Part shown: positions 8,305 to 15,621 of the stretch, in pieces
Numbering within the stretch: the stretch's first letter is position 1
How the letters are laid out: every line of letters begins with the position of its first letter
Assembly (NCBI RefSeq): GCF_004342605.1
Contig: NZ_SLZL01000006.1
Span: forward strand, 62,001-126,000
Source of the DNA: Caulobacter sp. BK020
GTDB lineage: Bacteria > Pseudomonadota > Alphaproteobacteria > Caulobacterales > Caulobacteraceae
Reading direction: 5' to 3'
DNA length: 64,000 nt
Position numbers and translations under genes: made by a program
The notes under the pieces: model-generated
Told to the model about the DNA's origin: nothing
The model's input: only the letters and a program-made list of their open reading frames with translations
Database searches by the model: none

Positions 8305-8700
8305 CTATCGTTTCTGCACGCTGGAAGCCCCGCCTTCGCTGGCGTTGTGGATATATTGTTCAGCGACCAGCCAAGCTTTTACCGGCCGCAGCGTGCCCAG
8401 ACAGCCGATCAGCAAGGCTGGAAACACGGTCGCGAACTGCGCCCAGAGCGGCGGGCTCCAGGCGATCACCGCCCAGGCCCAGACCGCGATCACCAGGATG
8501 CCCACGCCCGTCATGACGAAGAAGGCCGGGCCGTCCGCCGGATCGGCGAAGCCGTAGTCCAGCCCGCAACGATCACAGCGTTTGGCCAGACGTAGGAAGC
8601 CGGCGAACAGCTTGCCCTCGCCACAGCGGGGGCAACGACAAAGCAGGCCGGCCTGCAAGCTTGTCGGGCTGTCGAAATGGGTGATGAGGGGCCGTTCCAT
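8305..8700 (-). CDS. DUF983 membrane protein
   Basis: 131 residues. The N-terminus holds two CxxC pairs, CPRCGEGKLF and CDRCGLDYGF, which look like a zinc ribbon, followed by the conserved ADPADGPAFFVM. Two TM helices lie at about 61-80 and 86-107. DUF983 proteins are widespread in alphaproteobacteria and have no settled function; some sit near cytochrome oxidase assembly genes, which are not present here. It diverges from the MocR regulator gene, and the 24-base palindrome between them could control both. Confidence 0.85.
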   Translation of the reverse strand: MERPLITHFDSPTSLQAGLLCRCPRCGEGKLFAGFLRLAKRCDRCGLDYGFADPADGPAFFVMTGVGILVIAVWAWAVIAWSPPLWAQFATVFPALLIGCLGTLRPVKAWLVAEQYIHNASEGGASSVQKR

Positions 8701-8718
8701 ACAATGCGAACCTTATTG

Positions 8719-8742
8719 CATACATTTCATGGGAAATGTATG
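8719..8742. promoter_or_regulatory. Perfect 10-bp inverted repeat, likely MocR operator
   Basis: CATACATTTC (8719-8728) and GAAATGTATG (8733-8742) flank the 4-base spacer ATGG. It lies in the 65-base gap between DUF983 (start 8700) and the MocR-type gene (start 8766). The AT-rich perfect symmetry stands out from the surrounding high-GC DNA. GntR/MocR regulators usually bind their own divergent promoter, so this is the obvious candidate site. Confidence 0.65.
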
Positions 8743-8765
8743 TATCGCGCCATGGAAAAGCAACC

Positions 8766-10148
8766 ATGACCCGGGACCGGCCCACGACCGCCTGGTTGCG
8801 ACACGTCCGCGCGGACAATGGCCGCCCGATCTATCTGGCGCTGGTCGAGGCCCTTGAAACGGCGGTGCGCGAGGGCGAGTTGCAGGCGGGCGATCAATTG
8901 CCGCCCCAGCGCGCCGTGGCCGCTCAGCTGGGTGTCGACTTCACCACCATCACCCGCGCCTATGGCGCCGCTCGGGACCGAGGCCTTGTCGAGGGCGCGG
9001 CAGGGCGCGGCACCTTCGTGCGTCGTCGCGTCCTCGACGACGAGGCCGGCCTCGTAGACCTGAGCATGAACCTGCCGCCGCCGCCGCAGGGCGTGTCGCT
9101 GGCGGCGCTCCTCAAGGAGACGACCGCAGCGATCCTCGACCGCACGGACGTGGCGACCCTGATGGCCTATCACGCCGGCCAGGGCGCGCCAGGACAGCGG
9201 GGCGCAGGCGCCGCCTGGCTGGCGCCTGCCCTGGGCCCGATCGGACCCGAGCGGATCGTGGTCAGCCCAGGGGCGCAGTCGGCCCTGGCGGCGATTCTCA
9301 CCATGGTGGCCAAGCCTGGCGCCGGTCTCATGGTCGAGCCCCTGACCTATCCCGGCGTCATCGCCTTGGCGACGCGGCTGGGCCTGCGCCTGATCCCCTG
9401 CCCCGTGGATGCCGAAGGCTTCCTGCCCGAGGTCCTGGCCCGGCTCTGCGCCGAGCGAAGGCCCGCGGCCGTCTATCTGGTCCCGACCACCCGCAACCCG
9501 GTCGCCACGACCATGGGCTTGGCGCGGCGTCGCGAGATCGCCGCCGCTATCGGCGCCGGCGACGCCTGTCTGATCGAGGACGATCCCTACAGTCGCCTGT
9601 TCGACAGCCCCCTGCCCGCCCTCGCCTCATTGGCGCCGGAGCGGACCTTCCACATCGCCACCCTGTCCAAGACCCTGTCGCCGGGGCTGCGCACCGCCTT
9701 CGTGGCGACGCCGACCGCCGCGATGGCCCAGCAGGTGGCCGACGCGCTGCACGCCACGGCCCTGATGGGATCGCCCCTCGCCACGGCCGTCGCCATTCGC
9801 TGGATTCGGGACGGAACCGCCGAGCGGATCCTGGCCGGCGTGCGGCGCGAAGCTCGACTGCGCCGCGTCGTCGCCGCCGAGGCCCTGCCCCATGCCCAGG
9901 GCGACGCCGAGGGACTCCACGTCTGGCTGGACCTGCCGCCCGGCCTGGACGCTACCGGGTTTCGCGCCCTGGCGGCCGCGCGCGGCCTGGCCCTCGTCGC
10001 GTCGGACGCCTTCGCCACCACCCCTGACGCGCCCGCCGGACTGCGCATCTCGCTGGGCGGTCCGGCCAAGGCGTCGATGCTGCGCCAGGCGCTGAGCCAT
10101 GTCGCGACCCTGCTGGAACCGTCTGACGCGACAGGGCCCGGAGCCTGA
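8766..10148 (+). CDS. MocR-type regulator: GntR DNA-binding domain fused to a PLP aminotransferase fold
   Basis: A 460-residue protein. Residues 1-75 form a GntR winged helix (YLALVEALETAVREGELQAG, then LPPQRAVAAQLGVDFTTITR, AARDRGLVEG and GRGTFV). The remainder is a class-I aminotransferase fold with the PLP Schiff-base lysine in ATLSKTLSPGLRTAF and supporting VSPGAQSAL, YLVPTTRNPVATTMG and IEDDPYSRLF. MocR proteins sense PLP or amino-compound ligands and act as activators or repressors. Start: the ATG at 8766 has GGAAAAG just upstream; an in-frame ATG at 8736 lies inside the palindrome and is rejected. The target is not evident beyond autoregulation and DUF983. Confidence 0.88.
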   Translation: MTRDRPTTAWLRHVRADNGRPIYLALVEALETAVREGELQAGDQLPPQRAVAAQLGVDFTTITRAYGAARDRGLVEGAAGRGTFVRRRVLDDEAGLVDLSMNLPPPPQGVSLAALLKETTAAILDRTDVATLMAYHAGQGAPGQRGAGAAWLAPALGPIGPERIVVSPGAQSALAAILTMVAKPGAGLMVEPLTYPGVIALATRLGLRLIPCPVDAEGFLPEVLARLCAERRPAAVYLVPTTRNPVATTMGLARRREIAAAIGAGDACLIEDDPYSRLFDSPLPALASLAPERTFHIATLSKTLSPGLRTAFVATPTAAMAQQVADALHATALMGSPLATAVAIRWIRDGTAERILAGVRREARLRRVVAAEALPHAQGDAEGLHVWLDLPPGLDATGFRALAAARGLALVASDAFATTPDAPAGLRISLGGPAKASMLRQALSHVATLLEPSDATGPGA

Positions 10149-10199
10149 GTTCAGGTCAAAGGGGACGGCTGGACCCTGCGTCAGACGGCGCTACCGTGC

Positions 10200-10775
10200 C
10201 TAGCGCAATGTCCATCGCGCCAGTGGGACATGTTCGGTCCGCCCCAGCAGGCTGTGGACGAGGGTGAAGCCGCCGACGGTCCATCGGATGGGCGGAAGCG
10301 GCTGCTCGGCGACCAATCGCCTGTCGTAGAGCATCGTCACGTGAGGCGTGAACGTCTTGTCCACCCATTTGCCGAGCCCGGCGCGCGCCATGGCCAGACC
10401 GAGGTCGCGCTGGAAGCCCTTCAGGGCTTCGAGGCCCTCGCCGCCCTGCAGAACGAATGGATTGTTGCCGCCGTTGTGGAAGCTGGCGGCGCGGTCAAAG
10501 ACGACCTCGAACGGCGCCGCTGTCATCGCCTCGGCGGCTTGGTTGGCCATCGCCACGATGTCGCGCCGCACGCCGGCATGATCGCCCAGGTGATGCAGGG
10601 TGATATGAAAGCGTTGGGGCGCCAGCGGCCGGCCGCTCAGTTGGTGCGAGGCGCGTAATGTATTGGCGTGACGGGCGATGCTGGCCGCGGTCTCCACATC
10701 GGGAAAGATCGCGAAGAACAGTCGATCGGTGACTGGCGGCGCGTCGAAGAGGGAGAACTGGTTGGACACCGACAT
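10200..10775 (-). CDS. 2'-5' RNA ligase family (2H phosphoesterase) protein
   Basis: About 191 residues with both catalytic 2H motifs, FHITLHHLGDH near residue 54 and FTPHVTMLYDRR near residue 141. This matches the LigT/ThpR family, which acts on 2',3'-cyclic phosphates or 2'-5' linkages. The family's amino-terminal strand RLFFAIFPDVETAASIARHA is present. I prefer the ATG at 10775 (MSVSNQFSLFDAP) over one at 10835 because homologues begin close to this point. The physiological substrate is unknown for most bacterial members. Confidence 0.84.
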   Translation of the reverse strand: MSVSNQFSLFDAPPVTDRLFFAIFPDVETAASIARHANTLRASHQLSGRPLAPQRFHITLHHLGDHAGVRRDIVAMANQAAEAMTAAPFEVVFDRAASFHNGGNNPFVLQGGEGLEALKGFQRDLGLAMARAGLGKWVDKTFTPHVTMLYDRRLVAEQPLPPIRWTVGGFTLVHSLLGRTEHVPLARWTLR

Positions 10776-10896
10776 ATCCTGCCCAGATTCCAGCGCCTGC
10801 GCCACGGACCCTTCCAGCAGTTGTCCAAGCCTCAAAATTCCCGCTTGGATTGCGACAACGAGGCGCTACTCTTCTACGACATCCGGAGGGGCGGCC

Positions 10897-11334
10897 ATGA
10901 AACTCAGCGCGCATTTCTCGCTTGAGGAATTCATCATCTCCACCAAGGCCCTGTCGATGGGCGTCAGGAACGACCCGACCCCGGCGCATCTGGAGAACCT
11001 CAAACACCTGGCCGAGCGCATGGAAGCCGTTCGCGCGCTGTTCAACCGGCCGATCGAGATCACCAGCGCTTATCGCAACCCCCAGGTCAACGCCGCGGTC
11101 GGCGGCGTGCCGACCTCGGCCCACGCCCTGGGTCACGCCGCCGATTTCCACGTCGACGGCCTGCACGACCTGGAGGTCGCCAAAAGCGTCCGCGACAGTG
11201 GATTGAAGTTCGATCAGCTGATCTACGAAAAGAGCCGCTGCGTGCACATCAGCTTCGATCCCAGGCTGCGCCGCCAGGTGATGCGCCAGCCCGGCGGCCC
11301 GGGGTCCACAGTCTATAACGGCCTGGAGCCTTAG
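10897..11334 (+). CDS. Peptidase M15 family (D-Ala-D-Ala carboxypeptidase-like) protein
   Basis: A 145-residue zinc peptidase of the Peptidase_M15_3 type. The metal-ligand pattern is visible as SAHALGHAADFHVDG and the later His in RCVHISFD, preceded by ITSAYRNPQVNAAVGG. It lacks a signal peptide, as do many phage endolysin-like and chromosomal M15 members, so it may act only after export by another route or cell lysis. The start has a clear RBS, CGGAGGGG. No phage structural or lysis genes are next to it, so I treat it as a chromosomal gene. Its predicted role is cleavage of peptidoglycan stem peptides. Confidence 0.84.
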   Translation: MKLSAHFSLEEFIISTKALSMGVRNDPTPAHLENLKHLAERMEAVRALFNRPIEITSAYRNPQVNAAVGGVPTSAHALGHAADFHVDGLHDLEVAKSVRDSGLKFDQLIYEKSRCVHISFDPRLRRQVMRQPGGPGSTVYNGLEP

Positions 11335-11555
11335 CGTCCCTTCCGTAGCGAAGCCCCGATGGATGGAAACCGAAGGTCTCGCCCACCGCGACCGGCTCCG
11401 CCGCCACGCCGGCCGTCGGCGCCTGGAAATATAAGTTTGGAACCTAGCCCGCGAGGATGAAGTATGCGGGGGTTTGTCGCGCTCTTTGACACCGCGAATC
11501 CTGGAATAGCGCGACAGCGCGTCACGAACCATCGGAACACAAGGCCGCCACCCAA

Positions 11556-12602
11556 ATGCACACGGCTCACGAGATGAGCGAATGGCCCACCTCTGGCTTG
11601 CACGAAGCCATCCTCGACACCGTCACCGCGAACGTGGCGATCCTGAACGCAAAGGGTGAGATCGTCGCGGTGAACGACGCCTGGGCGCATTTCGCCGCGT
11701 TCAACGCGCCGCCGCTGGAAAACCATGGGCTGGGCCTGAACTACGTCGCGTACTGCGACAGCCTGGGCGGGTCCGAGGCTTCCGAAGCGGCTGCTGGCCT
11801 CCGCGGCCTGCTCACGGGCGACCCAGGGCCCTTCCGCTACGAGTACCAGATGGACCTGGCCAGCGGCCCGCTGTGGGCCAGGATGATCGCCACGCGCATC
11901 TCCAGCAACGGCCAGACCCTGGTGATCGTGGCTCAGGAGGACATCACCGTTCAGCGCCACGCCCAGGCAGCCCTTGGACGCGCCACCGCCGCGCTGCTCC
12001 ATGCCGAGGACGACGAGCGCCGGCGAATCGCACGCGAGCTTCACGACGGAACGGCCCAGTACCTCACCGGCGCCAAGCTGATGCTGGGCGCGATGAAGGT
12101 CGAAGGCCGCGCCGAGAAGATCCGGGTCGAGATCGAGGCCTTGCTGGTCAACGCCTTGGAGGAGATCCGCAGCCTTTCCTACGTCATGCACCCTCCAGCC
12201 CTGGAAGAGACGGGCCTTGGCCCAGCGATCCGGCAGATGGCGGAAGGGTTCGCGCGGCGGACGGGACTGTCGCTGCAGATCGATATCGCCGACGACTTTC
12301 CGAAGATGGCGCGGCCGACCGAAGTGGCGCTGTATCGCGTCGCTCAGGAGGCGCTGGCCAATGTGCATCGCCATTCCGGCAGCCCGCGCGCCGCGATCGG
12401 TCTGCGTCTGGCCGGCGAAATGGTGCTGTTGTCGATCCGCGATTACGGCGTGGGCCTGCCGGACGCCGCCGCCGCGACCTCGGGCGTGGGCTTGGCGGGC
12501 ATGCGTCTACGGCTGGAATTCGTGAACGGCCACGTTTCCCTGACCAGCGCCTTTCCCGGCGTTCTGGTCGAAGCCTGGGCGCCATTCCAGCCCAAGGACT
12601 AG
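11556..12602 (+). CDS. PAS-containing NarL-partner type sensor histidine kinase (HisKA_3)
   Basis: 348 residues. A PAS domain at about 16-135 (ILDTVTANVAILNAKGEIVA to VIVAQEDITVQRHAQ) is followed by a HisKA_3 dimerisation box with the phospho-acceptor in DDERRRIARELHDGTAQYL. An HATPase_c domain follows (YRVAQEALANVHRHS, RDYGVGLPD, GVGLAGMRLRLE). There are no TM helices, so the signal is cytoplasmic. HisKA_3 kinases pair with NarL/LuxR regulators, but no response regulator gene is adjacent, making this an orphan here. It sits upstream of the nitrate-type uptake operon, which invites a nitrogen or redox role but does not prove it. Confidence 0.87.
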   Translation: MHTAHEMSEWPTSGLHEAILDTVTANVAILNAKGEIVAVNDAWAHFAAFNAPPLENHGLGLNYVAYCDSLGGSEASEAAAGLRGLLTGDPGPFRYEYQMDLASGPLWARMIATRISSNGQTLVIVAQEDITVQRHAQAALGRATAALLHAEDDERRRIARELHDGTAQYLTGAKLMLGAMKVEGRAEKIRVEIEALLVNALEEIRSLSYVMHPPALEETGLGPAIRQMAEGFARRTGLSLQIDIADDFPKMARPTEVALYRVAQEALANVHRHSGSPRAAIGLRLAGEMVLLSIRDYGVGLPDAAAATSGVGLAGMRLRLEFVNGHVSLTSAFPGVLVEAWAPFQPKD

Positions 12603-12677
12603 GTGGCCCTTCGTCGCGCGACCGGCCGGCCCCGCCCCGCCAAACGCGCGAAATCCGAGCAGCGCCGCCATCGCCCG

Positions 12678-12694
12678 TGCACTGCTGCTGTGCA
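12678..12694. promoter_or_regulatory. NtrC-like binding palindrome
   Basis: The 17-base sequence TGCACTGCTGCTGTGCA has perfect TGCAC/GTGCA half sites with the spacing of the enteric NtrC consensus (TGCACY-N5-RGTGCA; here the position before GTGCA is T). It lies about 100 bases upstream of the predicted leader start and 231 bases upstream of the porin ATG, a usual enhancer distance for sigma-54 promoters. A matching -24/-12 element was not identified. Confidence 0.5.
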
Positions 12695-12779
12695 AATCGC
12701 CCCGTTTTCATGCTGCGATGCGACATAGTGCAGTTTCGGATTGCCGCGCCGGTCGGCCGGCTCCCTCCTAGTCTCAACA

Positions 12780-12867
12780 CGCGGGACAACGACGTTCCGC
12801 GATGGCCCGAGAGGGCCGCCCGGCGGCGATGCAGCCGCGTGGTACCGTTTGGACAACGACGTCCGGA
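12780..12867 (+). promoter_or_regulatory. ANTAR/NasT-responsive antiterminator RNA (two AACGAC hexaloop hairpins)
   Basis: Hairpin P1 has arms CGCGGGAC (12780-12787) and GTTCCGCG (12794-12801) around the loop AACGAC. Hairpin P2 has arms TTTGGAC (12848-12854) and GTCCGGA (12861-12867) around the same loop AACGAC. Both loops have A at position 1 and G at position 4, the known recognition pattern of ANTAR-domain proteins such as NasT and NasR. The 3' arm of P2 is also part of the terminator's 5' arm, so P2 and the terminator exclude each other. Binding of an ANTAR dimer should stabilise P2 and allow readthrough into the uptake genes. The 46-base linker between P1 and P2, with two extra hairpins, is longer than in the minimal motif. 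Confidence 0.85.
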
Positions 12868-12904
12868 GTGATCGCGAAAGCGGTCCCACCGGGCGTTTTT
12901 TTTT
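12859..12904 (+). terminator. Intrinsic terminator/attenuator ahead of the nitrate-type uptake operon
   Basis: The outer stem ACGTCCGG (12859-12866) pairs with CCGGGCGT (12889-12896). The inner stem GATCGC/GCGGTC (12870-12875, 12880-12885) closes on a GAAA tetraloop, and nine T residues (12896-12904) follow. It sits only 20 bases before the porin ATG, so unless overridden it would stop transcription before the first gene. It overlaps ANTAR hairpin P2. Confidence 0.88.
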
Positions 12905-12924
12905 GGCCTTCTGGGGGATAGATC

Positions 12925-14295
12925 ATGCCAAGCCTGCGAAAAATGCTGCTTTGCAGCACGACTTTCTGCGCCTTGATTCTGGGGGGCGCAGCCCATGCAC
13001 AGTCAGCACCGGAGCCCATTGCGACCCCTGACGAAGAGCCGCTCGCAGCCGCCGAACCGCCGCCTCCCCCGCCGCCGCCGCCAACCTTCAGCGACCAGGT
13101 CGCCGCCGGAAAACTGATTCTGGAAGTCCGGGCGCGCTACGAGAGCGTCGACCAGACCAAGACCGCCACCCTGAAGGACGACGCCTCGGCCTTCACGATC
13201 CGCACCCGCCTGGGCTGGGAGACCGCCGAGTTCCACGGCGTGAAGGGCCTGATCGAGTTCGAGGACGTCCGCCAGGCCGGACCCGAGCACTACGCCGTCA
13301 ACGTCCCGGGCGCCGCCACGCCCCCGCTGAACGGCGCCGACAAGGCCCGATATCCGATCGTCAACGACCCGGACGTCACCGAACTCAACCGCGCCCAGCT
13401 GACCTGGACGCCCAGCGCCGCCCTGCAGGTGGTCGCCGGTCGCCAGCGCATCCTGCTCGACGATCAACGCTTCGTCGGCAATGTCGGCTGGCGCCAGGAC
13501 GAGCAGACGTTCGACGCTCTCCGCACCGATGTCGCCTACGGCCGTTTCAAGGCGACCTACGCCTACATCTCGCACGTGAACCGCATCCTGGGCGAACTGC
13601 GCGACTGGGACAGCGACAGCCACCTGCTGAACGCCACCTGGTCGTCGGCCGAGGCCCTGCGCCTTCAAGGCTTCGTCTACGCGCTGGACTTCGGCAATTC
13701 GGCGGTCAATTCGTCGCTGACCAAGGGCGTCAAGGCCTCAGGCAAAACCTGGGTCGGCCTCTACCAGCTGGCCTACAACGCCACCTACGCCAAGCAGTCC
13801 GACTACCACCACAACACCCCCAACTTCGACCTGGCCTATTTCGGCGGCGACATCGCCGGGACCTTCGACATCTACACCGTCAAGGCCAGCTACGAGTCGC
13901 TGGAAGGCGACGGAACCCGCGGCTTCACCACGCCCCTGGCCACCGTCCACGCCTTCCAGGGCTGGGCCGACGCCTTCGTCTCGCCGGGCGGCAACAAGAG
14001 CTTCGTCGACGGGATCGAGGACGCCAATCTGAGCTTCAACGCCAAGCCCCGGTTCAAGCGGACCTACTTCTTCAACACCGACATCCTGGTCCGCTACCAC
14101 GACTTCAACGACCAGCGAACCGGCGCGGACCTTGGTCACGAATGGGACGTCGCCTTCGCCGCGGCCATCACGCCCAAGCTGTCGATCCAGCTGAAGTACG
14201 CCGACTTCCAGCGCGAAACGATCGTGCCCGCGGGCACGGCGACGCCGCCGGCCTCGCGAACCAAGGCCTGGTTCACCCTCGAATACAAACTCTGA
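12925..14295 (+). CDS. Alginate-export-type outer-membrane porin of the nitrate-type uptake operon
   Basis: 456 residues. The signal peptide ends near GGAAHAQ (residues 20-26), followed by a Pro-rich spacer and a long beta-barrel with alternating aromatic strands. Features include FTIRTRLGWETAEFHGVKGL, EDVRQAG, LQVVAGRQRILLDDQRFVGN, VGWRQDEQTFDALR and a C-terminal aromatic-rich strand ending EYKL. These match the Alginate_exp (AlgE-like) family. Such porins are often found next to uptake systems in Caulobacterales. As the first gene after the antiterminator leader it would give outer-membrane access for nitrate or a similar anion. The start has a GGGGGAT RBS. Confidence 0.85.
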   Translation: MPSLRKMLLCSTTFCALILGGAAHAQSAPEPIATPDEEPLAAAEPPPPPPPPPTFSDQVAAGKLILEVRARYESVDQTKTATLKDDASAFTIRTRLGWETAEFHGVKGLIEFEDVRQAGPEHYAVNVPGAATPPLNGADKARYPIVNDPDVTELNRAQLTWTPSAALQVVAGRQRILLDDQRFVGNVGWRQDEQTFDALRTDVAYGRFKATYAYISHVNRILGELRDWDSDSHLLNATWSSAEALRLQGFVYALDFGNSAVNSSLTKGVKASGKTWVGLYQLAYNATYAKQSDYHHNTPNFDLAYFGGDIAGTFDIYTVKASYESLEGDGTRGFTTPLATVHAFQGWADAFVSPGGNKSFVDGIEDANLSFNAKPRFKRTYFFNTDILVRYHDFNDQRTGADLGHEWDVAFAAAITPKLSIQLKYADFQRETIVPAGTATPPASRTKAWFTLEYKL

Positions 14296-14316
14296 CCTCC
14301 AGCGGGATTTGAGATC

Positions 14317-15609
14317 ATGACCAAGACCCCTAAGACCGCCCCTGAGGCCGGCCTCACCCGCCGCCACGCCCTTGTCGGCGCGGCCGCCACAGTCGCCGCC
14401 GCCAAGGCCCTGTTCCCGGCCGGCGCTCACGCGGCCGGGGCCGGGCCTGAAGTGGCCAAGGCCCGCCTGGGCTTCATCGCCCTGACCGACTCCGCGCCGG
14501 TGATCATCGCCAAGGAGCGGGGCCTGTTCGCCAAGTATGGCCTGCCTGACATCGAGGTGGTCAAGCAGGCCTCCTGGGCCGCCACCCGCGACAACCTGGT
14601 GCTCGGTTCGGAGCGCGGGGGCATCGACGGCGCCCACATCCTGTCGCCCATGCCCTATCTGATGACCACGGGCGCAATCACCGGCGGCGCGCCGACGCCG
14701 ATGTACATCCTGGCCCGCCTCAACACCAACGGCCAGGCCATCTCGGTCGGCAACGACCTTAAGGCGGTCAAGGTCGGGCTCAACAGCGCCGGCGCCAAGG
14801 CCAAGTTCCAGCAGCTGAAGGCGGCCGGCAACATCGCCAAGGTCGCCATGACGTTCCGGGGCGGCACCCACGATCTGTGGGTTCGCTACTGGCTGGCGGC
14901 CGGCGGCATCAATCCAGAGACCGACGTCGCCACCATCGTCATCCCGCCGCCGCAGATGGTGGCCAACATGAAGGCCGGCACCCAGGACGCCTTCTGCGTG
15001 GGCGAGCCGTGGAACGGCCAGCTGGTCAACCAGCGTGTCGGTTACACGGCCTGCCTGACCTCCGAACTATGGATGAACCACCCCGAGAAGGCCCTGGGCA
15101 TGCGCGCCGCCTGGGTGGACAAGTATCCGCGCGCCGCTCAGGCCATCACCGCCGCCGTCCAGGAGGCGCAGCTTTGGTGCGACAAGGCTTCCAACCTACC
15201 GGCCATGTGCTCGATCGTCTCGGGCCGGCAGTACGTCAACGTGCCGATGAGCGACATCCTGCCCCGCCTGCAGGGCACGGTGGACTATGGCGACGGCCGC
15301 ACGCTGAAGAACTCGCCGCACCACATGAAGTTCTGGGCCGACAACGCCAGCTTCCCGTTCAAGTCGCACGACCTGTGGTTCCTGACCGAGGACATCCGCT
15401 GGGGCGTGCTGCCCCAGAAGACCAACACCAAGGCGCTGGTCGACAAGGTCAATCGTTCGGACATCTGGCGCGCGGCGGCCAAGACCATCGGCCAGACTGG
15501 CCCGGCCGGTGACAGCCGCGGCGTCGAGCGGTTCTTCGACGGCAAGGTGTTCGACCCGGCCAATCCGGGCGCGTACCTGGCCAGCCAGCCGATCAAGAAG
15601 CTGGTCTAG
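14317..15609 (+). CDS. nrtA: NrtA/CmpA-type ABC transporter substrate-binding protein (nitrate/nitrite)
   Basis: A 430-residue binding protein. The N-terminus, GLTRRHALVGAAATVAAAKA, carries a twin-arginine type signal as in many NrtA proteins. The mature part starts KARLGFIALTDSAPVIIAKE and contains DIEVVKQASWAATRDNLVLG, HILSPMPYLMTTGAITGG, FRGGTHDLWVRYWLAAGGI, FCVGEPWNGQLV and SHDLWFLTEDIRWG, all diagnostic of the nitrate/bicarbonate NrtA-CmpA family. Nitrate is preferred over bicarbonate because of the ANTAR leader and NtrC-like site. The permease gene begins 12 bases after its stop. Confidence 0.9.
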   Translation: MTKTPKTAPEAGLTRRHALVGAAATVAAAKALFPAGAHAAGAGPEVAKARLGFIALTDSAPVIIAKERGLFAKYGLPDIEVVKQASWAATRDNLVLGSERGGIDGAHILSPMPYLMTTGAITGGAPTPMYILARLNTNGQAISVGNDLKAVKVGLNSAGAKAKFQQLKAAGNIAKVAMTFRGGTHDLWVRYWLAAGGINPETDVATIVIPPPQMVANMKAGTQDAFCVGEPWNGQLVNQRVGYTACLTSELWMNHPEKALGMRAAWVDKYPRAAQAITAAVQEAQLWCDKASNLPAMCSIVSGRQYVNVPMSDILPRLQGTVDYGDGRTLKNSPHHMKFWADNASFPFKSHDLWFLTEDIRWGVLPQKTNTKALVDKVNRSDIWRAAAKTIGQTGPAGDSRGVERFFDGKVFDPANPGAYLASQPIKKLV

Positions 15610-15621
15610 GGAGACGTGCGC

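Larger units (their letters stand above)
12603..12924 (+). other. Intergenic leader region of the nitrate-type uptake operon
   Basis: This 322-base gap holds, in order, an NtrC-like palindrome (12678-12694), a hexaloop hairpin (12780-12801), two ordinary GC hairpins (12804-12837), a second hexaloop hairpin (12848-12867), an intrinsic terminator (12859-12904) and the RBS GGGGGAT before the porin ATG. I could not assign a -24/-12 or -35/-10 promoter with confidence. The dense structure suggests a long regulated 5' leader with a transcription start probably just before 12780. Confidence 0.7.

Noticed and set aside
8736-8765. Upstream ATG as the MocR start
   Set aside because: It lies within the palindrome and lacks an RBS; the ATG at 8766 has GGAAAAG.
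10897-11334. M15 peptidase as a prophage endolysin
   Set aside because: No phage genes are adjacent, and its codon use is like its neighbours.
12804-12837. Hairpins GGCCC-GAGA-GGGCC and GCGGC-GATGCA-GCCGC as the ANTAR hairpins
   Set aside because: Their loops lack the A1/G4 hexaloop pattern; the flanking AACGAC hairpins fit exactly, and the second overlaps the terminator.
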